Positions 23,990-36,580 of a stretch of DNA of 64,000 bases are shown in pieces. The position numbers and the translations under genes are program-made. The first letter of the stretch is position 1. Every line of letters starts with the position of its first letter. The notes below the pieces were generated by a model, which did no database searches, had not been told where the DNA came from, and saw only the letters and a program-made list of their open reading frames with translations. Source of the DNA: Sindora glabra (lineage: Eukaryota > Streptophyta > Magnoliopsida > Fabales > Fabaceae). The stretch is taken from the NCBI GenBank assembly GCA_020226215.1, contig CM035230.1, positions 22,425,883 to 22,489,882 of the forward strand, read 5' to 3'.

Positions 23990-24913
23990 AATGATGACTT
24001 TTCAATTTGGGCAATTTGATACAATATGGCCATAACCTTGTCATTTGAAGCAATTATGTGGTTTGGGTTTAGTGGGTATTTTAGGGTTAGTTTCTTTGAT
24101 AGGTTTAAGTGGGATCCTGTTTAAGGTATTAGATTATGAGGTTTGAGTTTTGCAAGTATTAGTCAGGTCTTCTGAGGAGGAAGGTTAAGAAAAGGGCTTT
24201 TTGAAAAGTTATTTCTCAATTCGAATGGCAAGTCAAATGACATCATTTAAAGTCCAATATTGTTGGAGTTGTACTAATTAGGTAATATCATAATTCAATC
24301 CTCCAAGGTAATGAGCAATAATCTGCTCTTCTTTTTCTTGAACATCATATTTCATTATTAGTTTTTCAAATTCTCTAGTGTATTCTTTCACGGATAGAGA
24401 CTTTTGGTGGAGATTTTGTAATTGGATAAAATTATCTTAATAATAGTGATTAGGTAGGAACTTACATATAAGTTCTCGATGCATTTTCTTCCACGTCCTA
24501 ATCTTGCTTTGTCATTTGCATTCTTATTTCTTCTTTAAATTTTTCCACTAGATAGAGGTGTGCTTCTTCAACTTGACAATAACAATTTTAACCATTTACT
24601 TATTCAATATGTCTTTCAATTTGAATACCTTTTCAACTATTTGAAGCCAATTAACAAATTCAACTTGTTGGAGCCTTCCTTCGAAATCTTGAATGTTTAC
24701 TTTAATATTAGTTCCTCGAGTTGGTTGCCTTTAGGGGCAATGACTAATTGCTAAAGAGTAGTCACCACTATTAGGATCATATTCAGGATTCCTTCTTTGA
24801 TTTAATAAGTCCTATTAGGCATTAACAATTTCCTATAATTATTGAATTTGTCTTCGCATTTTTTCCATCTCAATCTCTTGGATATTTCTTTCATTTTATC
24901 TTTTTGACGACAT
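23990..24913 (-). pseudogene. gag pseudogene of the gypsy element
   Basis: The likely start is the ATG at 24913 (MSSKR, then a stop). The capsid-like part is readable in pieces with stops, for example FVNWLQIVEKVFKLKD near 24650 and TLENL- and GGL-like fragments further on. A CCHC zinc knuckle is recognisable at 24002-24054 (C-F-K ... GYGHIVSNC), but its second cysteine codon is now TGA. The region between gag start and LTR (24914-25614) is the untranslated leader. Confidence 0.85.
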
Positions 24914-25614
24914 TTTGGTAATTCATAGTAGGTTATGAGGTGAAAGTTAAATTTCTTGAAAGTTTAGGGTATTTGTAATAGTAAGACAAAGTTTAGGTTA
25001 ACATTGAATTTTGGCCAAGTCTGGGGTTTTTTTTTGCAATAATGAATAAATTTTAAGGTCGAAATGGAATTTATAAAAGGTTTGGGCAAAACTTGTAATT
25101 TTAGAAAATATTCTGGGTTAAAATGAAATATAGATAAGTTGAAGAGTAACTTTAAAATTTTAAAAAATTCTATTTACGTGATTGTTGATGTGGCTAAAGT
25201 GGCATATGGTGCAACTTTAGTAGCTAACGTGGCGTTGACTATGCACCTAAAATCTGACTCTATTGATATCAGATTATTGGCTGGGTCTGTTGATGTGGTG
25301 ACACTTAACATGTTGCCTACATGGTGTTGATATAGTCATCTTCAACCTTAGTCAAATGCATGTGGCATATGTCATGAATGGTCAACACACAGGACTCCCA
25401 TGGTGGCGCATAAGGGCTTATGATAGCTCCATTCACTATGAAATTTTGTAGTCCAGCATTTTGGACCACTCCAAACTTGTCTGCAATGTTATTTTGCTAA
25501 AAAAAACTATTTGAAAATTAGGGTTTTGACACTAGTTATTGTTGAAGTATGAAAATTGGGGAGTATTTCAATCACCTTTGACTCAAACACTTTTATAGGA
25601 AGTTAAATAAACTA

Positions 25615-25626
25615 ACTCTAATACCA
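25615..25626 (-). other. Primer binding site, tRNA-iMet type
   Basis: The minus strand reads TGGTATTAGAGT, three bases inside the 5' LTR. The usual initiator-Met site is TGGTATCAGAGC; both differences are C-to-T transitions. This fixes the orientation of the element. Confidence 0.85.
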
Positions 25627-25629
25627 AAA

Positions 25630-25984
25630 TGGCTCAGAAGCCAAATGGTAAAAGGAGAGAAATCCTTTTCTAAAGAGAAACTGTATTAATTCAACTCTTG
25701 GATGCTCCAAAGTATAACAAGAGTAAAGTTTTTATAGTAGTATTCTACAGGCATTTTCATCACTAACTTTTCTAAAAATATTTGCCCTATACAGATTCCT
25801 AAGCAAGCTTTGGACTCTTCTATGGCTAGATACAAAGCTTTAAACAATTCCTAGGCAAATTTAGAAAATTCCAATACTAGGTATAAAGTATAATAGTTTT
25901 AATTTAGTTTTAATCTCTCTTGAAATTCTTAAAATATCTCCTTGTTAATTAAATGTGATTCTTTGGTTCATTAGTTCTATGCTA
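25630..25984 (-). repeat. 5' LTR of the gypsy element
   Basis: 355 bp, alignable over its length with 16258-16600 but clearly diverged, so the insertion is old. The outer end reads ...CTATGCTA, i.e. the expected terminal CA has become TA. It is followed by the target duplication CTTAG. Confidence 0.9.
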
Positions 25985-25989
25985 CTTAG

Positions 25990-27038
25990 TTAAGTCTCCT
26001 TTTATTTATCTAAAAGGCATAAATAAGTATGACTTCAAGTTATTATTTTTCTATAATTAGTCATTCACTAGGGTTTTTTGAAACTCACCCTTTTTTCTCT
26101 CTTTTTTTTATTTTTATAGGAAACTTTTCCCTTAGGTGCTCAACTATTGTCAAATGAATTGGAAGTAAGACTACTCAAGGATTTTGACATTAAGGTAAGC
26201 CATAGGACAGCTAGAATAGATGTTTATAAATGTTAGATGTTACATAATTGCATGTATCTCCTCTAAAATTTAAATTCAACCATATTATCTTGAATAGATA
26301 TGCATAGTTGCATGTAGAATATTGCATTGATTATATATACATAAGGTTTATAAATGGTTGCTTGTAGTGACTTTGTACACTAATCATGTTCTATGGAATA
26401 GATCATGATAGTAATCCACTAGATTAGAGAAGTGAAGGTAGATAGCTTTAACCTAAGTAATAAAACAATAAGAGTTGTAGTTAATGTAAGAAGAATATTT
26501 AGGAAAGCATTAATGCTAGAGAAGCATAAAAGTACCTACATTATGTATATACATGGAGATGAGATTGGAAAACATTACCTTTGATGGTGAAAGGTACCTA
26601 TAGGTTTGTAGCTTTTGAATATTCTCAATTCATCAAAGTGCTGCAAGTCTTAATGATCTTGCATATGTATTGCAAGATACATGTAAATAAGGAGATTATG
26701 TATAAACTTGATTGAAACTAGTGAAACTTGATTAAAGTGGAGTAACTTAATAAGGATATGGTTATTGTGGTTTTCATTTTTTTTAAAGAAATTGCAATGA
26801 TTATGGACATTCATGGTTTGCCTCTTATGATTAGTCTTAGTCAACAATAGGTGGAGTATGAAGATTAATGGATATGGAAGAATTGGTGTTAAAATGGAGA
26901 TTATTGAATTTGACCTTAATTCTAATTGTTATCATTTAGTAATAGCTTCATATTATGATCATTTTCTTATTTAATTACAATTTTGTGTAAAGTTATGATC
27001 AAGTTCTTGCTCAGCAGGTATTTTAAACTATAAATATT
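25990..27038. repeat. Probable right part of the split gypsy-type LTR
   Basis: No gene. The tract 26070-26240 (CTCACCC, long T run, GGAAACTTTTCCCTTAGG, GTAAGCCATAGGACAGCTAG) fits the 3' part of a long gypsy LTR whose other half is at 14.2-16.25 kb. Confidence 0.3.
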
Positions 27039-29669
27039 CATTACAAGAAAATCTACATTTAGTGAAAAAAATTAGCATTGAATTTAAGAAAGGATTTTTC
27101 ATTGGTAAATGAGACTACAAGGGTCATCTTTATTTTTTGAATTTAGCAACAAATATTTCAACTTGTCACTAAATCCATTGCTAGATTTTTTTTCATTTAT
27201 TTCTAGAATTTTCACGATTAAAGTTATATTCATCACTAATCTTATTTGTAAATTTTATTGATGAAGTTAGCAATGAATTTAAAAATTAATTATTCAAATT
27301 ACCTATAAAATGAGGGATATAATTTGCATGAAATTTTTAAATCTCGCAATGAAATGATTTTTTCAAAAAAATTAACATGGAAGTACTAATGAAAGTTTTT
27401 TTTTTTCCATTGCTAATTTCATTGGTAACTTAAATGCATTGTTTTATTTAAAAGTTTTATCAACAAAATAATCCATGTTTCATTGCAAAATGCCTATATA
27501 TATCAATAGCCATAACTAAACCTCTTATTTTCTACCTTCCCCTAAGGTGCTCTCCTCCTCTTCTCCATTAACCATTGTTGCCTTATGCCTTTTCATTGTC
27601 CATTGCCATCTTTTAATACTTTGCTTTATCGCCATCTAAAGGGAGATTTAATGAATAAATTTTCAACATTTTGTCATTTTTTACGTATTAGGATGTTTTA
27701 TACTTTTTAGTATGTTTTCAATGACAATTATACCTCTACTTTCTTTAATTTCTATAATTTTATACTTTCTATTTCTTTTATTTCTTTAGTTTTATGCTTT
27801 ATTATTTTCAAAAATTTTTGTATGGATTTTATGCTTTTTATATTCTGCTTCTTATATTGTCTTCTATATTTTTTGATTAGATATTTATGAATTTAATGCT
27901 TCTTACATTTTCTTCTATATTATGAATTTTATGTCTTCACTACCATTGTTACTATCATATCATCATAATGCAAACTTAGTGGACACCATATATTTCTTTT
28001 CGTTATCACATTTTGAATTTCCTTAGAAAAATTGTATATGATGTTCATTTCTCTAACTTTGGTAAAATAGTTATATATTTATTAATTAATTTTACCTTGA
28101 AAAATTTTGTGTGATGTGTTATTTTTTTTTACTTTTACAAAATACTTTTATATTCATTAATTAGGTTTACTTAAAAAATTGTACATCATCTATATTTTTT
28201 CTTACTTTTATAAAATACTTTTATATTTACTAATCTTATATTAATATTTCTAAGTTTTATTTAGAATTAAAAGTTAAATGTAAACTTTGTAACTCTTTAA
28301 TAGCTAGAAATTAATTCAGATTCTAATTATTATTAGCTGGTGATAATTTTTTATTTAAGTAATGCTGATCTATATAGTCATTGAGTTTTCTAAACTCATT
28401 ATTATTTTTCTTTCCTTTTTTTTCTTTTTTAAAATGTTCTATTTTAGAACTTTATATACCAATTGACATTCTGAATCTTTAAGTAGAAAATTTAAGGGTA
28501 TTTTTATATTGTTAAGTTTATAACATCTTATTACAATTTGTGAAATGTGAATGATTTTATTGTAATAACCTTAATTTGTTCCATTTTTTTATTATTTTTA
28601 AATTGAATCATAATTTTTAGTCATCAAAGAAGTTATGAATAAAGGTGTCAAACACAATATTTTAAAAGATACATCATGAGCATATAATTCCTAAAGTTAT
28701 ATATATCACCATAATTTGGATTTAATGAAATTTTTATATTTTTTTAGGGTTTACATAATAAGCTAATATCAAATTTAGATGAAGGTATGTAATATTTTCT
28801 AGTAAATTAATTTGCAAATTGATATGTTTTGTTTCTACATTGTTAAGTCTGTGAAATATGTATCAAGAGTATGAAAGACATTTAAGAGTAATATTATGGT
28901 AAATGAAACATTTGTACCTCCTCCTAATAATAAATGAATACTTCTCTAAGGGTAAATTTTTTCTCACAAAATTTGTTAGTAACTTTACCTTATGTCTTTA
29001 TTGTTAATGCAAATAGAAAAATTATTATTCAATTAACATATCTTATTGTGGTAATTTCTATTATTCTTTAATCATAATTAATTTTTTATATTTACTTAAC
29101 AAACATAACTTTTTTTGCTAGTTTTCGCAATAGCTATCTTCAATTTTAAATATTAATGAGTAATAACAACCTTCTCATAATTAGTGAATCAATTGACATA
29201 TAACTTGTGATAAGATAATAAGATAAGACATTAATTACATTTAATGAATGAATCAACAAGTACCTTGTGATAAAATAATAAGATTACACATTAATTGCAT
29301 TTAGTTTCCCTTTTAATTCATTTACTATTGCTTCCCTTATTCTTTACATATTGCTATAAGAAGTCTTGTCACCAAAACCTAGTATTTGCTAATCATGGAA
29401 ATACTAAGTCATGGTGAAATGACTCCTTCTAACGGTACGCAAGGAATAAGGAAGGTAATAGAAAATCAATTAAAAAGAAAACTAAATGCACTTATAGTCT
29501 TGATTTCTAATTTAATTTGTAATATTTGCTTAAAGAGGAAAACCATCCTTGTAAAAGCTATAAATGTGAATGATCCACACTATTTAGGTTTATTGTGATT
29601 TGCAAGTTCAGTTTTCTAGGATAAGACTTAAAACAAATTTCTTATTAGCACTAATACCTAATGTTTATA

Positions 29670-30960
29670 TGTTGATATTTTGTAATTCAATTTATTCATT
29701 GTTAACCCATTAAACTGAATCTCAAAGTATCAATAGGAAAAAAAAACCTATCTTTCAACGAGGGATGGGTAACTATGGCTTTAAAGACTAAACTAATTAC
29801 CATAAACATAAAAGCATGGAACTATTTTGATGATACTATAGTATAGGATTTTCATTACTATTTATTTCCTCTATTATGTGGCCACATCTATAAACCTAGT
29901 TCCCTATACTTTCTTTTCAAAGTCATGAGACCCACACCAAGCTTTTTGACTACTTGGGTTATAAACATATAAAAGTGACTTCTCCTCCCATAATTAGAAA
30001 AGCCATTAAATAATCACTATGAAGTGAAATAAAAAACTGCATAGGGAATTAAAAATATGTCATCTATAATTAACATATAGTATAAAAGATCTTTAACCCA
30101 CAAAAGCATCACTTCCTTTTTTTTAGCTTAAATGTGTTATTCCACATCATGCAATAAGTCACTTCATTCACTATTTCTTTCCTTGCTCCATACCTTTTGC
30201 TAAAAAAAGTTATCTTAAATTGACCTAGTATTTCCATATCTAGTCTTATGGGTTCTTTCCAAGTTGGTTCTCTTAAAAAAGTGTTGCACTTTTGTTGATT
30301 TTGGTGGTGGCAAAAAGAAAAACTAATCCAAAATCTTCTTTAGCTTACTTTTGGATTGCACTTACTTTTAAATAATGTAATAAGATTATATAGTTAGTTA
30401 TTAAGTGCAATCCATAAGTGGTTTAAATAGGATCCTAGGTTAGTTGTTCTCCCTACCACCACCCAAATAGGCAAAAGTGTAACCTTTTTCTAAGTGAACC
30501 TAATGAGAAAGAACTCATATTATCAAATGTGGGAAAACTAGTTATTGTTAACATGACTTCTCCTAGCAAAAATGAAGTAGTGAGAAAAGCAATAATGAAT
30601 TAAATTACTTGTTACTTGTTATGAAATAACACATTTAGGCTAAAAAGAAAGAAGTACATACCTATAATATAAGCAATCAAAGATCTTGGTGTAAGTCTTA
30701 CAATTTTAAAGAAAAGGTATAGGCAATTGGGTATTTAGAGATAGCTGTATAAAAGAGGAAATGAATAATGATGAAAATTTCCTTACACTATGGTGTCCAT
30801 ATAGTAGTTTCTCGTTTTCATATCCATAGCAATGAATTTAATCCTTAAGACCTTAATTAGTGAACCCCCATGGAGATGTGGGTTTTTTTCTATTAGTAAT
30901 CTAAGATTCGCTTCATTATGTTGCTAGTTACTAAATTGAAATAGATAAAGACGATCTATA
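29670..30960. repeat. Long imperfect inverted repeat, arms about 600 bp
   Basis: The left arm runs from about 29670 to 30370 and the right arm from about 30395 to 30960, around a short AT-rich loop. Matching blocks include TTTAGCTTAAATGTGTTATT (30124-30143) against AAATAACACATTTAGGCTAAA, TTTTGGATTGCACTTA against TTAAGTGCAATCC, and TTTTGGTGGTGG against CCACCACCC. The short frame 29386-29598 lies just outside. The arms are diverged but alignable throughout. Confidence 0.8.
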
Positions 30961-31190
30961 TTTAATTCATTTACTACCAATTCAATGGAGTAATTATAAA
31001 AGTACTATTAGAAACAATGAGTAGCTATTTCTATGAAGGTTTAATGGAATCGGATAATATTAGTTAACCCTCATATAATATCTACCCATTCTTCATAACA
31101 GTACTCTTAGATTCACTCCATTGAATTAGTAACAAATGAATTGAAAGGAGGTCAAATTGTCTATTTCAATTCAATATTTTAATACAAATT
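30943..31190. repeat. Second hairpin, arms about 85 bp
   Basis: AATTGAAATAGA ... AATTCATTTACTACCAATTCAATGGAG on the left is mirrored by CTCCATTGAATTAGTAACAAATGAATT ... TCTATTTCAATT on the right, with a loop of about 75 bp. It looks like a MITE or fold-back element abutting the right arm of the longer inverted repeat. Confidence 0.75.
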
Positions 31191-32019
31191 GTTTTAAAGG
31201 ATATGAAAACCTAGAAGCAATGATTTACATCTTAGTAGTTAATGATTGAATAATAAGAGTGCAATATCAACATGTTATTTGAGATCGAGCAAATTAAGTT
31301 TTTTTTTAGTTTTCATATATATAAAGCTTGGATATTAAGGTCTTTTAGGATATACATTGGAAATTATTGACTTTGTTGTATTTTTACCTAATGTAAATAA
31401 AATATTCGCACTTAATTTTGTTTTACAAATAAGTTGTATTTTGTGAAATTTAATTGGAGTATTTGATTGTTTGAAGAATGTATACTCTATGAATTTTGAT
31501 AAAGTAGGGATTATGTTGTTTGCATGAGTAGCATATTAATCATATTAATGACTAAAAAAATGAATAGCATATTGATAAATTAGCCAAATAGATGAAATTA
31601 GGGTTTAAAACTAAATTATGGCTTTACCAATGGATTAAGATTAACAATGGATTTTTGTTTCGTAAAATTTAAGTTTAGTGATAAATATAATGATGATCTT
31701 TGTTATGATAAATTTTTCTATCACTAATTCTAATTTTAGGGATGGAGAATTTGTTATTATGTACTAATTTAGCGACAAAAACATCCATTCCTAATTCTAC
31801 CTATTATTTTCATCTCATGAAATTGCGATAAATATGCCATTAGATTTTGTTACTTTATCATTAATTTATATATTGATGCTCTATATTTTATTGCTAAATA
31901 TTTTAATGATGGATTTTGTCTGATTAGTAATGGATATTTTTGTTCTTAATTAATTGTTTTAGTGATTTCCAGTTGGCATGAGTTTATAGATTAAGAAATA
32001 TAATGTTGTGAGTGCCTAT

Positions 32020-32150
32020 ATATAAGATTATGTAAAAAACCCTCATAAAGGTTTAGGAAAAAAGCAAGATAGGAATTATAAGACTATGGTTAGGAATCTT
32101 CACATATACTTTTCTTGTAATCTTAATTTATAATAAATCTCTTTTCATCC
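32020..32150 (+). repeat. Short dispersed repeat, second copy
   Basis: Related to 14010-14140 in the same orientation, with a shared ...GACTATGGT..GG...TGTAATCTT.ATTTATAATA.AT order. Confidence 0.5.
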
Positions 32151-32178
32151 TTTATGGCTTTTTCTATTAAAGTCATAA

Positions 32179-33286
32179 GGGTGTTTGGTTCGCAAAATAT
32201 TTTTAACATTTCTGGGAATATTTTATAGGAATATTATATTTTCACATTTAGTTCAAAGTTTGAAAAAAAAGTACATTACCAAGAATATTTTAATGGAAAA
32301 CCTAATTTTTTTTCAAAATATTCCCATAAAGGAGGTGAGTACCTTATATTCCGGTGAAATGAGAACGTTGGTGCTAAAATAGAAGGATAGAATCATCCTC
32401 ACCTTTTATTATGCCTTAATTTTTTCTCTTTTGGTTCATTTTAACTCCATTGTTGTTCTTTCTCCCTTCATCATAACTATTTGTCTCCATTGTTATTTTG
32501 ATTTCCATCTTTCAATTGAAATGTCATTTGCCAAATATAACAACGTTAGAAGTAATTGATGAAATAGGTTGCTTATCATTAATTTTAGTCATTATTTCAT
32601 TGTTTATTGCCAAACTCAATTAAAAAACATCATTCTCATCGATAGGTTTTCTATCAACTCAAAGCAATAGTAACAATCTCTTTTTTCTTTATTATTTTAT
32701 TAGATAAGTTTTAATTTAAACTAGAAAGTAATTATCAATATATCTTTAACTATCTTATTTTTTTCTTCCTTTACTTTTTTATCCTTTTTATTTTATTTTC
32801 TTAAAGTAAATTCATACACAATCAAGGTTTAAACAAAGAATAAATTAACTTTCAATGAATAAAATGTGAAATTATTTTTATGTATTTTCTTCCCAAAATT
32901 ACATTTTTATAATTCTACTTGTTAAATATTCATGTTAAATGTTAAAATATAATACACCATGCAATATTTTTATATATTTTAATGACTTTTAAGGTGTTAA
33001 ATATTAAAATTTGATTTGTAAGATATTAAAAAGTTTTTAATTATTTATCTAGTTTTAATTAAAAATATGATCTATGATATTTTATAATAAAACACTTAAT
33101 AGGGGACTATTTGAAATAATTTTAACATTCTTGAAAATATAAAATATGAACCAAATATAAAAATATAACAGATCATTACTAAAAAAATTTATAGTGAACT
33201 AAACATAGGAATATGACATTCTTAGGAATCACAATCTCAAGAATATGTACTTTCTTAAAAATGTAAGATTTTGTGAATCAAATTCC
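32179..33286. mobile_element. TIR element with Harbinger/MITE-like ends, 1.1 kb
   Basis: The left end GGGTGTTTGGTTCGCAAAAT, followed after about 40 bp by CATTTAGTTCA, is mirrored on the right: its reverse complement reads GGAATTTGATTCACAAAAT and later ATGTTTAGTTCA. A TAA/TTA trinucleotide adjoins the ends but not as a clean direct repeat. The AT-rich core has no transposase; the small frame 32185-32382 runs through the left terminus and is not a gene. Confidence 0.55.
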
Positions 33287-34465
33287 TTTTACAATCATGA
33301 TTTTGCCCTTCTATTTTTTTTATTACATTATACTTGTATGTTTAAAGGGTTGATAATTTTCCTAATAGCCCCCAATGGCACTATTACCATATAATTTTAA
33401 CTTGATTGCACTAGCACTATAGCCTTAAACTTGTTTAGGGGCTAGCTATGTTGGTGTGTGTCCTATGAACTAATCATATAGATGATTGAAATAATACACA
33501 GTGTATTATGTTTTATTTTAGGCAATTTGATTATTATATTTTATTCTTATAATTTTATTATTATTCTGCGCGATTTATAACTTAATATAATAATTATTCT
33601 TGGAATAACTTCGCTATTCCTAAAATGCCCCTAGTCAAGTATTATTATGAAAAGGATAGTAATAATACATCGAGACTAGCATGTATAGTAACTGATGATT
33701 ACGAATCGTAGATATGTGATATCAAGTCAATACATGAGTACATTACTAGTGAACAATGTACTGGACTGACCTACTATGAGAATATTGCATGGATAGGCGT
33801 GTCATAAGTTATTCTCATATAATCATAAATACACATAAACATTTGACCTGAAGTCACTATGGTTCCCTACATGAGGAATTACTCACTTTAATATTGTCCT
33901 ATATTACCTTTAATTAGGATGATGAATAGGACATTGATTGGGTATGTCATAAATTGTGCAGAAGGAAGTGAGTGATGTAAATGAGATTTTGTTACTTTTG
34001 TATAAAAGAGAAATATCCTTGGGCCCCTTAATTAAGTGAGACTTAGAAATGCATGGCCATACTTAATTGGATTAATATGTGATATTAATCATTTATTTTA
34101 AGTCTACTCAGTATCAAGAAATATAAATTGAACATTAACGAGGATGAAACATTTCATGCCTCCAGTTCAATTTGGATATTATTACAAAAGGGTTATGATG
34201 CAAAACCTTAATCATGTATTAGGTGGATGTCGAATCACAGACATTATTACTACTTGAGTGGTAGTGATGTATTATTAGATACCGCTCACTGTCTATGACT
34301 CAATAATGAGTCATTGTCAACGTAGTAAGAACCTACAGGATCACACAAAAGGAGTAAGAATAAGACAATAATTAATTAAACTTTAATTATATTAATATCC
34401 AATTAATTGAACTTATTTTCGTGCATATATATTATTATTAAGAATAATAATGTGTTATTCACGTA

Positions 34466-34467
<2 letters not shown>

Positions 34468-34516
<49 letters not shown>
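34468..34516. repeat. (TA)n microsatellite in the solo LTR
   Basis: About 49 bp of uninterrupted TA, followed by several degenerate ATATTAT(A/C)-type repeats to 34680. Confidence 0.95.
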
Positions 34517-34522
<6 letters not shown>

Positions 34523-34805
34523 TGTGATATTATTTGATATTAAAGTAATATCAAATAATTACGTTATCAGATATTAGATAAATATATTATAAGATAATAT
34601 TATTTTGATATTTGATAACTATATGCAATTATCTAATATTAAGATATTCATATTATGAGATAATATTATCTAATATTGGATAATTAATAGATAAATCCTA
34701 TCTCTCCTTATTATCTCTAGGATAAGGATAAGATAAGTTGTTAAGTGTAACTAAGATTTTGGAAGCATTATCCTAGTAGGCCTAGGATTGTGACTTGCTT
34801 AAGTT

Positions 34806-34820
34806 CTATAAAAAGAGGCT
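34806..34820 (+). promoter_or_regulatory. Putative LTR promoter TATA box
   Basis: CTATAAAAAGAGGCTT is the only strong TATA context in this LTR, and the sequence downstream shifts to higher GC, as expected for the transcribed R region. It could drive transcription into 35.2 kb and beyond. Confidence 0.45.
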
Positions 34821-35689
34821 TGAGGGCAACACATGAGAAATACACTCATGAGCCTCCAAAAATCCTAAATCACTCAGAAAACATCGAATCCTAATTCCTA
34901 GAGAGAGAAATGCATCCTAGCAGATTCGTGGAGGGCGAGAGGTCGTTGTTCACTCCGTGTGGATACCGTAGAGATGTTGTACCTTCCGGTCGGCATTTGA
35001 TTCATCCGTTCTCAAGTTTTGATCAGTAGAAATAGGAATACCTAATAGGTAAAACCCTAATCATTGATTTATGCTTTTTGCATGGGTCCTAGGTAGAATT
35101 CAGATTAAAATTTTAAAATTTCATTGCATGTAATAATCCGAATTCCCAACAAGCTACTCTTTAAAGAATAACCCTTGAATTATCTTATTTTTCAAATAAT
35201 TTGAGATTGAAATTGAAGTTATTATTATTAACTTATCCATTTATCATTTCATATTATAAGAATTCCATGTGTTTTCTTTGTTCTCTAGGTGTAAACTATA
35301 CCCAAATATAGTTTGCACGCTTAGGAGAACTATTAGGAGATGCTATAGAAATTTTAAAATTTAGAAATAATAACAAAGATAATATGGGACACAATAATTT
35401 CAAGAAGATCGCAAATGGGAATGGGCTTTTCCCTTTAATGTTGAGTGATAAAGTGGATTTATGACACATATCAAATATACAATTATAATTGAATCCTATT
35501 TAATGAATAGTGTTATTGGTTAGTAATAAGATTCTTATTGATAAAAGTTTGATAACTTTATAAGATCGATTATCTAATAAGTATTGAAAGGGTGCACAAG
35601 CATTTGTCTAAAGAGCTAGAAACTTGGTTAACGATATCAAGCTAGTGATATGTCTATGTAAAAAGTATGTAAATGTGTTTTACAAATAA

Positions 35690-35977
35690 TTGGATACAAT
35701 GAAGGTACACACAATAAGTAGTAAATTTGATCCATTTTACATGAACTGTATCGTTCATAGTGAAGATGATCACTTAGCTATTGAAGTGCAAGGGAAAATT
35801 GTCAACAACACAAATAGGATGATTGATATCATATATGACTTTATTGGTCCTAATATCAATAATCAAATAAATGGAATTAACAGTGATTGGTATTCCAAAG
35901 CATTTAGGAAGTTGATGCATTTGGATGCCAAGGCTAATTATGTAAGTAACTTTACAATTTACATCTTCATCAAATAA
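35690..35977 (+). pseudogene. Possible transposon-encoded protein fragment, 95 codons
   Basis: The frame reads through without stops and is less biased in composition than surrounding frames, with acidic and Asn-rich stretches (HSEDDHLAIEVQGK, DFIGPNINNQINGI). No family is recognised. It ends at a GTAAGT that could be a splice donor (35940-35945). Its position inside a CACTA-like element suggests a transposon gene exon. Confidence 0.3.
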
Positions 35978-36580
35978 TGTTTATCATTACTTATAATTTC
36001 ATTTTCTAGACTTAACAATAAGATGTTAAACATTCAAGCTACTTAGTTGCAGTCATAATTTGCTTCAACATTAGGGTCATCATCCTATGATCCAACCTAT
36101 ATTGATGAGCCTATTATTACTGATGAGGTGTTGGGCATTCATTTAAGACATAGGAAAGGCTTAGTTGTCTCCTCTAGTGAGGCAGCGTAATAGTACATTG
36201 CCAAATAGAATTCCTGACTAGATCTTATGCAACTGCAACTCTTAATGGTTATATCCAAATTGATGCCCATAACCCTTTTATATGACAAACTGCCACCTAT
36301 AGATCTCCTAACACCACCTCTCAATTATGATCAATAGTTGCTAGCTCCTCCACCACTGCCCTAACATGACGATGATGCTGATAACCTAACAGCACCATAG
36401 TTTATTATATAGAGATAATTTGTTTCTAACTTTCCTTTGTTTGACTTATACGTTATTGTATGTCATTTATTTTTATGCCATATATATTCTTTTTTGTTTA
36501 ATATAGTGTTATAATTAGTATTATAATTTTATTAATTATTTAATAATTTTAACAATAATTATATAAAATTATCATATATA

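Larger units (their letters stand above)
16258..25984 (-). mobile_element. Ty3/gypsy LTR retrotransposon, dead, interrupted by two nested LTR insertions
   Basis: It is flanked by LTRs (16258-16600 and 25630-25984) and by a 4-of-5 target duplication, CTTAA at 16253-16257 and CTTAG at 25985-25989. Reading the minus strand, the order is 5' LTR, tRNA-iMet-type PBS, gag with CCHC knuckle, protease, reverse transcriptase, RNase H, integrase, purine-rich tract (16601-16611) and 3' LTR. After removing the two insertions (17913-20409 and 20869-22377) it is about 5.7 kb, a normal size for a small chromovirus-like gypsy element. All domains carry stops and frameshifts. Clade assignment (Reina-like?) is a guess from size and LTR length. 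Confidence 0.93.
27039..31980. mobile_element. Probable CACTA-type DNA transposon remnant
   Basis: The left end reads CATTACAAGAAAATC, one base from the plant CACTA terminus CACTACAAGAAAA. Both ends carry subterminal repeats of the type TAGTGA..AATTAGC.. (27055-27480) and TAGCGACAAAAACATCCATT (31690-31970). The right terminus is degraded near 31980. No transposase frame was found. The centre holds a long inverted repeat. Confidence 0.45.
33449..35151 (+). mobile_element. Solo LTR (1.7 kb) with perfect 5-bp target duplication
   Basis: It starts TGTTGGTGTG and ends TTCCCAACA, the usual TGTTGG...CCAACA termini. It is flanked by AGCTA on both sides (33444-33448 and 35152-35156). A TATA-like CTATAAAAAGAGGC lies near 34806-34820, followed by a GC-richer leader with CTAGAGAGAGAAATG near 34900, as in copia-type LTR promoters. 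No internal region remains, so it is a solo LTR formed by LTR-LTR recombination. The copia assignment is from memory of similar LTRs. Confidence 0.9.

Noticed and set aside
29386..29598. 70-codon frame next to the long inverted repeat
   Set aside because: No recognisable domain, and it sits inside a decayed transposon.
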